Notes: generated by a model from the sequence alone, not told the origin. A stretch of DNA of 64,000 nucleotides from Fibrobacter succinogenes (GCA_902768715.1 CACXMH010000001.1:1-64000); one strand, 5' to 3'. Numbered from the stretch's first letter, positions 49,313 through 57,726 are shown. Program-made: numbers and translations.

Positions 49313-50470
49313 TTACGCCAGTTCCTTCGCCAGCTGTTTCAGGGCGGCCAGGGATTCGGCAGAAAGGGAACTCTTCACCGTCACCGTGGTTTCGCACAAG
49401 GTAACGTTTTTCAAAGTCGAAAGGATTTCGGTCATCTTTTTTGCGGCCATGGGGGCCCAGGTGCCGTTCTCCACGATTCCCACCTTGCGGTTGCTGTAGT
49501 TCTTTGCCTTCAGGTGGTTCAAGAAATCTTCCATCACGGGGAAAAGCCCCGCGTCGTAGGTGGGAGCCATCACTACCATGCGGTCATAACGGAAGGCGTC
49601 TTCGATGACTTCGGCCATGTCGCTGCGGGCAAGGTCGGAGACTACGACCTTCGGCACGCCTGCAGCTTCCAGTTCCTTCGCGAGAACTTCTGCCGCCTTG
49701 GCGGTATGTCCGTAGATGGAGGCGTAGGCGACAAGCACGCCTTGGTCTTCGGGGGCGTAACAGCTCCAGGTGTTGTACTTGCCGATGTAGTACTCCAGGT
49801 TATCTGCAAGAACGGGTCCGTGGAGCGGGCAGATGGTCTTGACGCCCAGGGTCGCCACCTTCTTGAGTACCGCCTGCACCTGGTTTCCGTACTTGCCCAC
49901 GATGTTGAAGTAGTAGCGGCGGGCTTCGCAGGCCCAGTCATCGGGGTCGGCGTCGTAGATGCCGAACTTGCCGAAGGCGTCGGCAGAGAACAGCACCTTT
50001 TCGGTCTGCTCAAAGCTGAACAGTACCTCGGGCCAGTGAACCATGGGAGCGCCGATGAACTGCAAGGTATGCTTGCCCAAGGCAAGAGTGTCGCCTTCTT
50101 TGACGGTGAGTTTTTTCACGTCAGCGGGGAGTTCCATGAACTGCGGGAGCAGCGCAAACGCTTTGGCGCTTGCTACAAGAGTCGCATCGGGGTAGAGCGC
50201 CACGAACTGGGCGATTCCGCCGGCGTGGTCCGGTTCCAGATGGTGGATAATCAGGTAGTCGGGTTTGCGCCCAGCAAGGGCCGCCTGCAAGCCCGCCATC
50301 CATTCCGTAACCTTGCGGCTATCTACCGTGTCGGTAACGGCAATCTTCTCGTCATCAATCACAAAGGAATTGTAGGCCATGCCCGCAGGCACCACATATT
50401 GCCCTTCGAAAAGGTCGATTTCGGTATCGTCTACGCCAATGTACTTGATAGAATCGCTAAAGTTTTTCAT
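49313..50470 (-). CDS. flavodiiron protein (FprA family)
   Basis: A 385-residue A-type flavoprotein that reduces oxygen or NO in anaerobes. The N-terminal metallo-beta-lactamase-like di-iron domain (1-245) carries HHLEPDHAGG, MVHWPEVLF, FSADAFGKFG and the ICPLHGP His. The C-terminal flavodoxin domain (255-385) carries VAYASIYGHTAKAAE as the FMN phosphate loop, then VVMAPTYDAGLFPVM and VGIVENGTWAP. Full length without extra domains. CAP-domain genes lie 14 bases upstream on the same strand and may be cotranscribed. Confidence 0.95.
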   Translation of the reverse strand: MKNFSDSIKYIGVDDTEIDLFEGQYVVPAGMAYNSFVIDDEKIAVTDTVDSRKVTEWMAGLQAALAGRKPDYLIIHHLEPDHAGGIAQFVALYPDATLVASAKAFALLPQFMELPADVKKLTVKEGDTLALGKHTLQFIGAPMVHWPEVLFSFEQTEKVLFSADAFGKFGIYDADPDDWACEARRYYFNIVGKYGNQVQAVLKKVATLGVKTICPLHGPVLADNLEYYIGKYNTWSCYAPEDQGVLVAYASIYGHTAKAAEVLAKELEAAGVPKVVVSDLARSDMAEVIEDAFRYDRMVVMAPTYDAGLFPVMEDFLNHLKAKNYSNRKVGIVENGTWAPMAAKKMTEILSTLKNVTLCETTVTVKSSLSAESLAALKQLAKELA

Positions 50471-50484
50471 GTAAGCCTCGTGAA

Positions 50485-51270
50485 CTAGTAGTAAAAATTC
50501 ATGTTGAACCAGCCTGTCTTTCCGTCAGCGGAAATGGCAATGCCACAGGCTACTTTGGAGTAGCTGTTTTTCATGTTCAGATAATGACCTATCTGCTGAT
50601 AATCCGTAATCCCTTGTTCTACCTTAGCCTTCTCGTTTTCCCACATGGCCATCTCATAATACTGGACAGCTGCCGTAGCGTTCGATCTCCAGGATGTGGA
50701 GAAGTTTGGGCCTGAATTTTGTGCACTTTCTCCGCAGTCGCCAAAGTGTCCGTGGGCTGCATTGTCTGCCATATCCGCTGCGGCCTGGTCAATGGCGCAC
50801 TGCTGATTTTCGGCATCGGCAAGGGTCATGGGCTCCAGGTCTTCTGTAGCGCGGTATTCGTTCAGCAACTTCAGGCATTCGTCTCGCCAGCCTTCATCAA
50901 TGAACGGCTGTGTCAATTCATAATCCAGAAGCGGTGTCAAGGTGGATGCTGTAGAAGATGGAGTTGTCGTCCCGGCTGATTCGGGCGTTGTCCCGGAAGA
51001 TTCAGATGTCGGTGTTTCAGAAGATTCCGTGGAAGTCGGTTCTGTCGATTCAGCGGACTCCGGCGACATCGTTTCCGAAGATTCCGGCAAGGCGAAGGAC
51101 GAAGACGAATAGTCTTCGTTGTCGTCATTTCCTGGATCTGGTTCATTCTCTCCGGCTTCTGTCTGGACCTGCGCCTGTCCTACATCTGCAGGGTTGCTGG
51201 TGGAACTGTCGCAAGCAGCCAAGGCAAACGCCGCAAAGACGATCGCAAAATAACCCAATCCCTTTTTCAT
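50485..51270 (-). CDS. CAP-domain lipoprotein 1
   Basis: A 261-residue protein. Lipobox LAAC (Cys20). A Ser/Thr/Glu/Pro-rich linker (about 50-110) leads to a CAP/SCP domain (about 125-261). Typical pieces: CLKLLNEYRATEDLEPMTLAD, MADNAAHGHFGDCGESAQNSG, YQQIGHYLNMKNSYSKVACGIAIS and TGWFNMNFYY. CAP proteins are secreted in all kingdoms; in bacteria their roles are largely unknown. The His of AHGHFG and Glu of CGE match conserved cleft residues. The paralogue lies 36 bases upstream. Confidence 0.88.
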   Translation of the reverse strand: MKKGLGYFAIVFAAFALAACDSSTSNPADVGQAQVQTEAGENEPDPGNDDNEDYSSSSFALPESSETMSPESAESTEPTSTESSETPTSESSGTTPESAGTTTPSSTASTLTPLLDYELTQPFIDEGWRDECLKLLNEYRATEDLEPMTLADAENQQCAIDQAAADMADNAAHGHFGDCGESAQNSGPNFSTSWRSNATAAVQYYEMAMWENEKAKVEQGITDYQQIGHYLNMKNSYSKVACGIAISADGKTGWFNMNFYY

Positions 51271-51306
51271 TTTTTCCTCTGTTTGTTGAGAAATGCCTAG
51301 TGAGAA

Positions 51307-51843
51307 CTAGTGGAAGTTGACATTGAACCAGCCGGTAGTTCCGTCTTCGGATACCGCGATACCACAGGCAACCTTGGTGTAGTCACCCCGCATATTCTTG
51401 TAGTGCCCGATGTAGGGGTAGTCTTCGTCCTTGTCCAGGTTCCGCTCCCCGCTTTCTACCAGTTTCTTTTCGCCCCACATCATGTCCAGGTAATATTTGG
51501 CAACGTCGGCGGCTTTGCGACCGTTGGCCATGGAGGCGTTGGGGCCGGAATTCTGGGCCCATTCTCCACAATCTCCAAAGTGACCATGGGCCTTGTTGGA
51601 CGCCAGGTCGGCGGCAGCCTGCTCGTCGGCGCATTTCTGTTTTTCTTCGTCGGCAAGGGCGACGGGCTCAAGATTTTCCGTGGCGCGGTACTCGTTGATA
51701 ATGTCGAGGCACTGTTCGCGCCAGCCGGCTTCGTCCATACCGGCGGTGACAGGTGTTCCGGAACTGGAATCGTCGGAACAGCCCGTGAATAGGGCGGCAG
51801 CGCAGATGGCAGAGGTAATGCCGATTTTGTTTAACATATTCAT
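51307..51843 (-). CDS. CAP-domain lipoprotein 2
   Basis: 178 residues from ATG 51843 (GGGAG 8 bases upstream). Lipobox FTGC (Cys22), a very short linker, then a CAP domain nearly identical in layout to its neighbour: CLDIINEYRATENLEPVALAD, LASNKAHGHFGDCGEWAQNSG, YIGHYKNMRGDYTKVACGIAVS. It lacks the long Ser/Thr/Pro linker of paralogue 1. The pair arose by tandem duplication. The open frame to 52332 is antisense to the RsbW-like gene and rejected. Confidence 0.88.
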   Translation of the reverse strand: MNMLNKIGITSAICAAALFTGCSDDSSSGTPVTAGMDEAGWREQCLDIINEYRATENLEPVALADEEKQKCADEQAAADLASNKAHGHFGDCGEWAQNSGPNASMANGRKAADVAKYYLDMMWGEKKLVESGERNLDKDEDYPYIGHYKNMRGDYTKVACGIAVSEDGTTGWFNVNFH

Positions 51844-51918
51844 AAACACTCCCTTGAAATATTTAACATCAATGTAAATAAAAAAATGGTTCATGTATGA
51901 TTCTAGGAAAAATCGGAC

Positions 51919-51946
51919 TTGACACCCAAGTCCTAATGAGTATATT
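51919..51946 (+). promoter_or_regulatory. promoter of the RsbW-like gene
   Basis: TTGACA (51919-51924), a 16-base spacer and TATATT (51941-51946). The predicted start is about 5 bases before ATG 51958, and no ribosome site fits. Confidence 0.7.
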
Positions 51947-51957
51947 TTGCCATAATC

Positions 51958-52365
51958 ATGGCCGCAAAAGAAATAACAGTCGATGCTGCTCTCGAAAAAG
52001 GCGAAGAACTGACCGCCTTCGTGGAGTCCATGCTGGAGCCATACGACCCCTCGCCCAAGGCGACTGTCCAGGTGGACGTGGCCATCGACGAGGTGTTCAG
52101 CAACATCGTCATGTATTCCGGAGCCAAGACCGTAACGGTGGTCGCCAACCTGGATGAACCTACCTCCGTATTCTCCCTCACCTTTATAGACAAAGGAAAC
52201 CCCTATAATCCCCTGGAAAAAGAGGATCCGGACGTTTCCTTGCCTGTGGAAGAACGTGAAATCGGGGGTCTGGGCATCTTTTTGGTGAAGAAAACCATGG
52301 ATGACGTGCACTACGAACGCAAGGCCGACCAAAATTATTTTACTATTTACAAGAAAATTAAGTAG
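51958..52365 (+). CDS. RsbW-like anti-sigma factor kinase
   Basis: A 135-residue GHKL ATPase of the RsbW/SpoIIAB type. N-box VAIDEVFSNIVMYS with Glu45 and Asn49; G1 box FIDKGNPYNP; G2 box EIGGLGIFLVKKTMD. All look functional, unlike the domain fused to the MATE exporter. Such kinases bind a sigma factor and phosphorylate a STAS antagonist; the STAS gene follows after 9 bases. No sigma factor or PP2C phosphatase gene is nearby. The transcript seems to have almost no leader. Confidence 0.92.
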   Translation: MAAKEITVDAALEKGEELTAFVESMLEPYDPSPKATVQVDVAIDEVFSNIVMYSGAKTVTVVANLDEPTSVFSLTFIDKGNPYNPLEKEDPDVSLPVEEREIGGLGIFLVKKTMDDVHYERKADQNYFTIYKKIK

Positions 52366-52374
52366 AGGTACAAG

Positions 52375-52671
52375 ATGAAAATCGAACAGACTCGTGACAA
52401 TTCCACATTGACCCTGGCTTTGGAAGGTCGTCTGGATACCATTACCGCTCCCGAGCTGGAGCAGGTCGTCAATGCGAACCTGGAAGGGCTCACTGCCTTG
52501 ATTTTTGACTTTGCCAAGTTGGAATACGTGTCCTCTGCCGGACTCCGCGTGCTGCTCAGCGCCCAGAAGAAGATGAACAAGCAGGGCAAGATGGAAGTCA
52601 AGAATGTCTGCGCCGAAATCATGGAAGTCCTGGACATCACAGGTTTCAGCGATATCTTGACGATCGTCTAG
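52375..52671 (+). CDS. STAS anti-anti-sigma factor (RsbV-like)
   Basis: A 98-residue STAS protein. The phosphorylation loop is KLEYVSSAGLRVLLSAQKKM with Ser53/Ser54, and the N-terminal beta strands and final helix VLDITGFSDIL are normal. AGAGGT precedes the ATG. In the classic switch the unphosphorylated form binds the kinase and frees a sigma factor. Coexpressed with the RsbW-like gene. Its stop overlaps the convergent NSS gene by 4 bases. Confidence 0.93.
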   Translation: MKIEQTRDNSTLTLALEGRLDTITAPELEQVVNANLEGLTALIFDFAKLEYVSSAGLRVLLSAQKKMNKQGKMEVKNVCAEIMEVLDITGFSDILTIV

Positions 52672-54086
52672 AAAATCTTTGCCGCCAGTTCAGGTGCGAA
52701 CTTGGACAGGTAACCCTGGGCGAGCAGGATCGTTATCAGGGCAGGCAATATCCACTTGAAATAAATCTTGATGAGTGCGTGGCGAGGGAGTTTCAATCCC
52801 TCGCCTGCGTTCATTTCGTCAAAGAACTTTTCTTGTCCCCAGCCGTAACGGCTGCTGCAGAACACCACCATGAAAATGGCGCCTGCAGGTAGCATGGTGT
52901 TGCTCACGATAAAGTCTTCCAGGTCCAGCACGCAGCTGCCTGGGCCAAAGGGCTCGAATCCTGAGAGCACGTTGAACCCGAGGGCGCAGGGGAGCGACAT
53001 CAGGAACACCGCGACCATATTCCAGTAGGCCACCTTCCGGCGCTTGAAGCCCTTCAGGTCCATCCAGAAGGCGACGATGTTTTCAAACACGGCAATAAGT
53101 GTGGAGAGTGCCGCGAAGGACATGAACAGGAAGAATGCCGCCCCGCAGAACCGGCCCGCGGGCATCATGGCGAACACGTTGGACAAAGTAACAAAGATAA
53201 GCCCGGGCCCTTGCGCCGGAGACTGCCCGAAGGCAAAGCACGAGGGGATAATGATAAGGCCCGCCACTAGGGCCACGACGGTATCCAGCGCACAGATGCT
53301 GGCGGCCTCCTTGGTCAGGGAATGCTGCCGCTTGATGTAACTGCCAAAAATCATCATGCTGCCGATACCGATACTCAGGGTAAAGAAGGCATGGGCAAAT
53401 GCGGCGAAGATGGCGTCTCCCACTCCCTTGCCGGACTGGGTCAGTCGTTCCAGGGAAGGCAACAGGTAGAATTCCAGGCCTTTGCCTGCCCCCGGGAGCG
53501 TCACCGCACGGATGGCAAGAAGGATCATGATGACAAACAGCGCAATCATCATCTTCTTGGTAATGCGTTCCACGCCCTTTTGGAGCCCGAGGGACACAAT
53601 ACCCAGACCCATGACGATGGCGACGGTCATCCAGAAAATCAGGAGGGGCGGGTTCGAAAGCATCTCGCCGAAACCGCTTGCAATCTGGTCGGGCGTTCCC
53701 TTCAAGAATTCGCCGTCGGTGAGCATCTTGTAGAAGTAGTAGAACATCCAGCCCGTGACTACGGAGTAGAACGCCATCAAGATGTAGTTGGAGGCAATCA
53801 GCGGGAACTTTGCCCAGTGCCACTTGGTGCCCTGCTTTTCGAGGCGGTCAAAGGCCATGCCGACGCCGCTCTTGCCGCCACGGCCGATGGCCAGTTCCGC
53901 CATGAGCACCGGGAGCCCGAGAAACAGCAGGAACCCGAGATAGGGCAGCACAAAGGCCGCGCCGCCGTATTGCCCTGCAATATAGGGGAAACGCCACACG
54001 TTGCCAAGTCCAATGGCACAGCCTGCGGCAATCAGCAAAAATCCAAGTCTTGTCTTAAAAGTCTCGCGTTCTCTTTTGTGTTCCAT
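52668..54086 (-). CDS. sodium-dependent transporter, NSS/SNF family
   Basis: A 472-residue membrane protein with about 11-12 helices. The first has the LeuT-type Na+ and substrate site FLLIAAGCAIGLGNVWRFPYIAG. Helix 6 shows the unwound segment FAAFAHAFFTLSIGIGSMMIFGSYI, and helix 8 is FFLFMSFAALSTLIAVFENIVAF. Family members import amino acids with Na+; the exact substrate is unknown. It stands alone and diverges from the GIY-YIG gene. Confidence 0.93.
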   Translation of the reverse strand: MEHKRERETFKTRLGFLLIAAGCAIGLGNVWRFPYIAGQYGGAAFVLPYLGFLLFLGLPVLMAELAIGRGGKSGVGMAFDRLEKQGTKWHWAKFPLIASNYILMAFYSVVTGWMFYYFYKMLTDGEFLKGTPDQIASGFGEMLSNPPLLIFWMTVAIVMGLGIVSLGLQKGVERITKKMMIALFVIMILLAIRAVTLPGAGKGLEFYLLPSLERLTQSGKGVGDAIFAAFAHAFFTLSIGIGSMMIFGSYIKRQHSLTKEAASICALDTVVALVAGLIIIPSCFAFGQSPAQGPGLIFVTLSNVFAMMPAGRFCGAAFFLFMSFAALSTLIAVFENIVAFWMDLKGFKRRKVAYWNMVAVFLMSLPCALGFNVLSGFEPFGPGSCVLDLEDFIVSNTMLPAGAIFMVVFCSSRYGWGQEKFFDEMNAGEGLKLPRHALIKIYFKWILPALITILLAQGYLSKFAPELAAKIF

Positions 54087-54137
54087 GAATCTAATGATAA
54101 TAATTTTTTCTACGTCATTCCGGCCACTACCTTCGTC

Positions 54138-54157
54138 ATTCCCGCGAAGGCGGGAAT
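54138..54157. repeat. ATTCCCGC/GCGGGAAT hairpin repeat
   Basis: Perfect 8-base arms with a GAAG loop, preceded by CGTC. This form (GTCATTCCCGCGAAGGCGGG) is a widespread extragenic palindrome in many bacteria. Confidence 0.65.
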
Positions 54158-54158
54158 C

Positions 54159-54188
54159 TAGACAATCTCTTAGAAAAAATTATATATT
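54159..54188 (+). promoter_or_regulatory. promoter of the GIY-YIG gene
   Basis: TAGACA (54159-54164), an 18-base spacer and TATATT (54183-54188), 15 bases before ATG 54204; no ribosome site. Confidence 0.5.
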
Positions 54189-54203
54189 CCTTTCTATAGA
54201 ACT

Positions 54204-54554
54204 ATGCCCCACTTCGTTTACATGCTCCGCTGCGCCGGAAACCGAATTTATACGGGTTACGCCGTGGATGTGGCGGCCCGTTTTGAAGAACACTGTACAG
54301 GGCGTGGGGCCAAGTTCACCAAGGCGTTTCCGCCCGAAAAAATCCTCCGCCAGTTCGAACTCCCGAACAAGGAATACGCCCTGCGCATGGAAGCCCGCAT
54401 CAAGAAACTTGCGGCGACCCAAAAAGAACTGCTGGCAAATGGCGACGAAGGGCTGACGCAGTCCCTGCTAGATAGCCTCGGCGAACCGCTCCCGCCCAAA
54501 AAACGGAAACGGCGTGGTGGTCGCACGACTGCACAAAAAAAGACGGTGAAATAG
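54204..54554 (+). CDS. GIY-YIG nuclease-domain protein (UPF0213-like)
   Basis: A 116-residue protein. The motif reads VYMLRCAGNRIYTGYA (GIY-YIG with YML and YTG). It is followed by ARFEEHCTGRGAKFTKAFPPEKILRQFELPNKEYALRMEARIKKL, containing the conserved Arg and the metal-binding Glu near residue 60. A basic tail (PPKKRKRRGGRT) may bind nucleic acid. Members are small stand-alone nucleases of unknown job. It converges on the MBL gene, 6 bases away. Confidence 0.88.
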   Translation: MPHFVYMLRCAGNRIYTGYAVDVAARFEEHCTGRGAKFTKAFPPEKILRQFELPNKEYALRMEARIKKLAATQKELLANGDEGLTQSLLDSLGEPLPPKKRKRRGGRTTAQKKTVK

Positions 54555-54560
54555 CCTAGG

Positions 54561-55481
54561 CTACACCTCTATGGACATGCCCGTGAACATCTGGCAGGCC
54601 CGTTCGCCAAGAACTTCGTGTAAAATTCCGAAGGCGCGGTTGCCGGTGCAGTGCCCTGTGTAGATTTTCTGCACGTCCAGTTCCAGCAGGCGCTTTGCAA
54701 AGGCATAGACGGCCTCGTCCTTGTAGCGGTAAAGGTGGAAGCCTCCGAGAATCCCGTATATCTTTTTGCCCGGAAAGGTCGCTTCCACTTCTTTCACGAT
54801 GTTGTCTGCGCCGGCGTGACTGCAGCTGTTCATCACGAACAGTCCCTCGGGAGTGTCAAAGACCAGGCTCTGCTCGTGGTCAAAACTGTCATAACGGTAA
54901 CGGCCGTTTTCCTTGACAGAAAGACCTGCTGCGCGGGCGATGCCGGCACGGGATTCTGGACTCACGACGCTGTCTTTGTGGGGGAGCAGGCAAACATTGG
55001 GGGCAATCTGGGCATCGCCTTCGGCAAAGCGGATACGGTCGGCAAAACGCTTCAGGTAGCCCCTGCGGATACCGATGTATTCGTGGTAGGCAAAAGGTCC
55101 GAAAAGCTTGTGGGTATGGTAGCAGTTTTCGGTGGCGCCTTGCCTCAAAAAGCAGGATGCCTTTTCGTTGATGCGGAAAAATTCCGCAAGGCCGTTGGCA
55201 TGGTCGTAGTGGGCGTGGCTAAGGATTGCAAAGTCCACCTTCGAGAGGTCTATGTACATGGCGGCGGCGTTTTGCGCGAACTTTCGTGAAGCTCCAGTGT
55301 CCAACAGGTAATGGTTGCCCTCGAACTCGATATAGACGGACAGTCCCCACTCTCCGCAGAGGGGCGTGCAATTGTTGCCGGGTGCGCAGCCGTTGGTCGC
55401 GCTGTTGTTGGTCGCAGAACTATTGTTGGTCGCAAAAACCGTGCCACCGGCGATGTTGTCTATCAGAACTTTGACAAGCAT
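54561..55481 (-). CDS. metallo-beta-lactamase-fold hydrolase (COG1237)
   Basis: A 306-residue protein. Zinc motif ILSHAHYDHANG (HxHxDH), then MNSCSHAGADNIV, and GGFHLYRYKDEA and YTGHCTGNRAF as late ligands. This is the COG1237 group named after a dihydropterin phosphate synthase of methanogens; in bacteria its substrate is unknown. After the first strand (VKVLIDNI) there is a low-complexity insert with ATNNSSATNNSATNG coded by a TTGGTCGC-type DNA repeat near 55392-55437. A small gene lies 8 bases upstream on the same strand. Confidence 0.88.
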   Translation of the reverse strand: MLVKVLIDNIAGGTVFATNNSSATNNSATNGCAPGNNCTPLCGEWGLSVYIEFEGNHYLLDTGASRKFAQNAAAMYIDLSKVDFAILSHAHYDHANGLAEFFRINEKASCFLRQGATENCYHTHKLFGPFAYHEYIGIRRGYLKRFADRIRFAEGDAQIAPNVCLLPHKDSVVSPESRAGIARAAGLSVKENGRYRYDSFDHEQSLVFDTPEGLFVMNSCSHAGADNIVKEVEATFPGKKIYGILGGFHLYRYKDEAVYAFAKRLLELDVQKIYTGHCTGNRAFGILHEVLGERACQMFTGMSIEV

Positions 55482-55489
55482 CTTGCCAC

Positions 55490-55720
55490 CTACCGGTTCC
55501 AGCCGGAATGCCCTTCGCCATAGTACAGCGCAGCATCTTCGGGCCCAAAGTCATCTGGCCCCGAATCCCTGGGCGAAAGCCACCCGCGCATCTTCTTGAT
55601 GCGGGCGCGACGCTCCTCTGCAGCTTTGGCTGCTGCGGGGTCTGCGGCGTCTTGAGCGGCGGGTACTGCAGCAAGGTTCGTGCCAGTTTCATCGTGCTTT
55701 TCGTCAAGTGAATTGACCAT
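55490..55720 (-). CDS. small charged protein, unknown
   Basis: A 76-residue protein: an Ala/Asp/Glu-rich helix (DAADPAAAKAAEERRARIKK) followed by a Gly/Pro/aspartate-rich tail. No signal or membrane segment, and no recognised family. Position suggests cotranscription with the MBL hydrolase, 8 bases downstream. Divergent from the PL14 gene (29 bases). Confidence 0.6.
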   Translation of the reverse strand: MVNSLDEKHDETGTNLAAVPAAQDAADPAAAKAAEERRARIKKMRGWLSPRDSGPDDFGPEDAALYYGEGHSGWNR

Positions 55721-55749
55721 ATGGTGAAAAAATAGATTATTTTAAGAAC

Positions 55750-56856
55750 ATGAACACAAGAATCCGACACATCATGGCTGCAGCAACATTTGTTGCCGCC
55801 CTCAGCAATTCCGCATTTGCACAAACGGCCGACACCGTCTCGTTCGTCAACTTCGAAAACCGTAGCGTTGGCGTGTACGGCAATGCGGAGGCCAAGGAAG
55901 ACTTCAAGCGTAACGACTACGACAAAAGCTGGTGGTACGCCATGGACAAGAACAATGGCGAAAACTCCAAGGTCGTGTACGATGGCGAGGAACACGGCAA
56001 CGTACTGCAGCTCAAGTACCCCAAGGGTTGCGTGGGCCCGAACGACAACGACACGCCCGCCTGCGCCGCGCAAATCATACAGCCGCTCGTGAAAACCGCC
56101 GACACAATGTGGAGCGCCTACGACATATTTTTTGAAGACGGATTCGAGTTCCAGCTCGGCGGCAAGCTTCCCGGCCTATGCGGTGGCAAGTGCTACACCG
56201 GCAACGCCATGCCCGAAACCGGCGACGGCTGGAGCGCACGCATCATGTGGCGTAATGACGGCAACGCCGTGCAGCTCATCTACTTTATGGGGCAAGAGTC
56301 CGTATACGGCGACGACTTCAAGTGGAATCTGAACGGCACCATCCCGCAAAAACAATTCACCACTGGCACCTGGCACCGCATTGTGAACAAGGTAAGCATG
56401 AACACCATTGCCTCTCCCGGCAACGGCGACAAGAATGGCCGCGTGCAGACATGGTTTGACGGAGAACTCGCACTCGATGTAGATACGCTCAGGCTCCGCG
56501 ACTACGACACCGTGAAAGTCGACAAGTTCTACCTCTCCACATTCCACGGCGGAAGCAGCGCCGAATGGGCCCCCACCCACGACTGCTTTATCCGCTACGA
56601 CAACTTCACCATATCTACCGACTCCATCGCGGTTTCGGCAAGCGCACCGGACACCAGCGGCACCTGCGAAGGCGCAAACTGCGGAAGCAACACCCCGGGC
56701 ACCGACCGGATTACGCCGCGGGTACAGAACCGCGCCACGGTCGCCCCCGTTGAAACCTACCGCATCGACGGTACCTTTGTCGGCCGCAAAAACACCCTCC
56801 CCGACGCCGCCACGCACCAGCTCAAGAACGGGAAACGGGTGAAAGTTGTGAGGTAG
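55750..56856 (+). CDS. secreted polysaccharide lyase, PL14-like
   Basis: A 368-residue protein. Signal peptide ends near SNSAFA. The core (about 30-290) has the beta-jellyroll of PL14-type lyases: YDIFFEDGFEFQLGGKLPGLCGG with GDGWSARIMWRNDG, then YFMGQESVYGDDF, GTWHRIVNKVSMNT, DGELALDVDTLRLRD and a late FYLSTFHGGSSAEWAP. PL14 enzymes degrade uronic-acid polymers. A Ser/Thr/Cys linker leads to a tail YRIDGTFVGRK...KRVKVVR like type IX sorting domains. No ribosome site before ATG 55750. Confidence 0.82.
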   Translation: MNTRIRHIMAAATFVAALSNSAFAQTADTVSFVNFENRSVGVYGNAEAKEDFKRNDYDKSWWYAMDKNNGENSKVVYDGEEHGNVLQLKYPKGCVGPNDNDTPACAAQIIQPLVKTADTMWSAYDIFFEDGFEFQLGGKLPGLCGGKCYTGNAMPETGDGWSARIMWRNDGNAVQLIYFMGQESVYGDDFKWNLNGTIPQKQFTTGTWHRIVNKVSMNTIASPGNGDKNGRVQTWFDGELALDVDTLRLRDYDTVKVDKFYLSTFHGGSSAEWAPTHDCFIRYDNFTISTDSIAVSASAPDTSGTCEGANCGSNTPGTDRITPRVQNRATVAPVETYRIDGTFVGRKNTLPDAATHQLKNGKRVKVVR

Positions 56857-56864
56857 GGGCTATT

Positions 56865-56885
56865 GCCATAGGGCCTCCTGCGTTT
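56865..56885. repeat. 21-base direct repeat, copy 1 (after dinD stop)
   Basis: Identical to 57722-57742. On the minus strand it begins AAACGCAGGAGG and ends CCTATGGC, that is, a ribosome site plus a start codon. It lies one base beyond the dinD stop codon. Confidence 0.85.
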
Positions 56886-56886
56886 T

Positions 56887-57726
56887 TCATTTCTTCGCAA
56901 TGGCTTTTTTGCGTTCCTGCTTCAACTTTCTGGCACTGATTTTGGGCGTGGGGAGATTTTCAGGCATTGTTCCGCCAAGTTCGGCAATCGTCTGGCGGAC
57001 TTTTTTGCCTACGGCATAATGGGTTTCGTTCGCCTTCTCCTTCCCCTTGATGTTTTCACGACGGAGTTTGTCATCTGTCTGGGTGATGCGGAACAAGTTC
57101 GCCGCAAGTTCGGTAGCACCCATGTGGTCCAGGATCTGTTCGTTTTTCTTGAGTCCCTTGCGCTTGTGAATATCCTTCATTCCCAACCCGTTGTAAAGTC
57201 CCTGGTAACCGCGATTCTGGAACACGGCGTAATCTACGGGAGTTTCAACACCGGCCGCCTTTGCAGAACTGGCAAGGAATTTGTTGCGAATGGTCACTTC
57301 GTCACGAATCGCCAGGCGCTTTTCGTCTTCCGAAAGCTGTGCCGCAGAGTCCGATATTTCCTTCTGCCGGGTTTTAATAGCAAAATATGTTTGACCCAGG
57401 GCAATCACTTCTTTGCGGGGGTCTCCGTTCATCACAATCAGGTAGCAAGCGTAACGGGAAAGCTTGTAGCTATCCATTTTTCTTTCTGCACCACTTCCGA
57501 TATTGACCATCTCGCTCACGTGGGCGAAATGGTTTCCTTCATCAAAGCCGGTTTTCCGACATGCTTCGATAGCCTTTCTTATCACGGGTAAGAACTTGCC
57601 ATATTCGGTATATTCTAAGGCTTTTTGCAGTTCCCTTGCATACCAGAATTCAGTTCCATTTTCGTCGGTGTGCTTGATATTCTCGAACGTCTGCTGAGAA
57701 TAAGTGACAATTTCTTTTTTAGCCAT
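56887..57726 (-). CDS. dinD: DinD-like DNA-damage-inducible protein
   Basis: 279 residues from ATG 57726, with GCAGGAGG 5 bases upstream. BRO-N-like N-terminal domain: FWYARELQKALEYTEYGKFLPVI, KIGSGAERKMDSYKLSRYACYLIVMNGDP-like, then ALGQTYFAIKTRQKEI. The C-terminal part has NRGYQGLYNGLGMKDIHKRKGLKKNEQILDHMG. DinD of E. coli is SOS-induced and linked to RecA disassembly. The gene is bracketed by a 21-base direct repeat covering its own ribosome site and start. Confidence 0.87.
   Translation of the reverse strand: MAKKEIVTYSQQTFENIKHTDENGTEFWYARELQKALEYTEYGKFLPVIRKAIEACRKTGFDEGNHFAHVSEMVNIGSGAERKMDSYKLSRYACYLIVMNGDPRKEVIALGQTYFAIKTRQKEISDSAAQLSEDEKRLAIRDEVTIRNKFLASSAKAAGVETPVDYAVFQNRGYQGLYNGLGMKDIHKRKGLKKNEQILDHMGATELAANLFRITQTDDKLRRENIKGKEKANETHYAVGKKVRQTIAELGGTMPENLPTPKISARKLKQERKKAIAKK

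Noticed and set aside
51844-52332. N-terminal extension of the second CAP lipoprotein
   Set aside because: It is antisense to the RsbW-like gene, and the lipobox fits the start at 51843.
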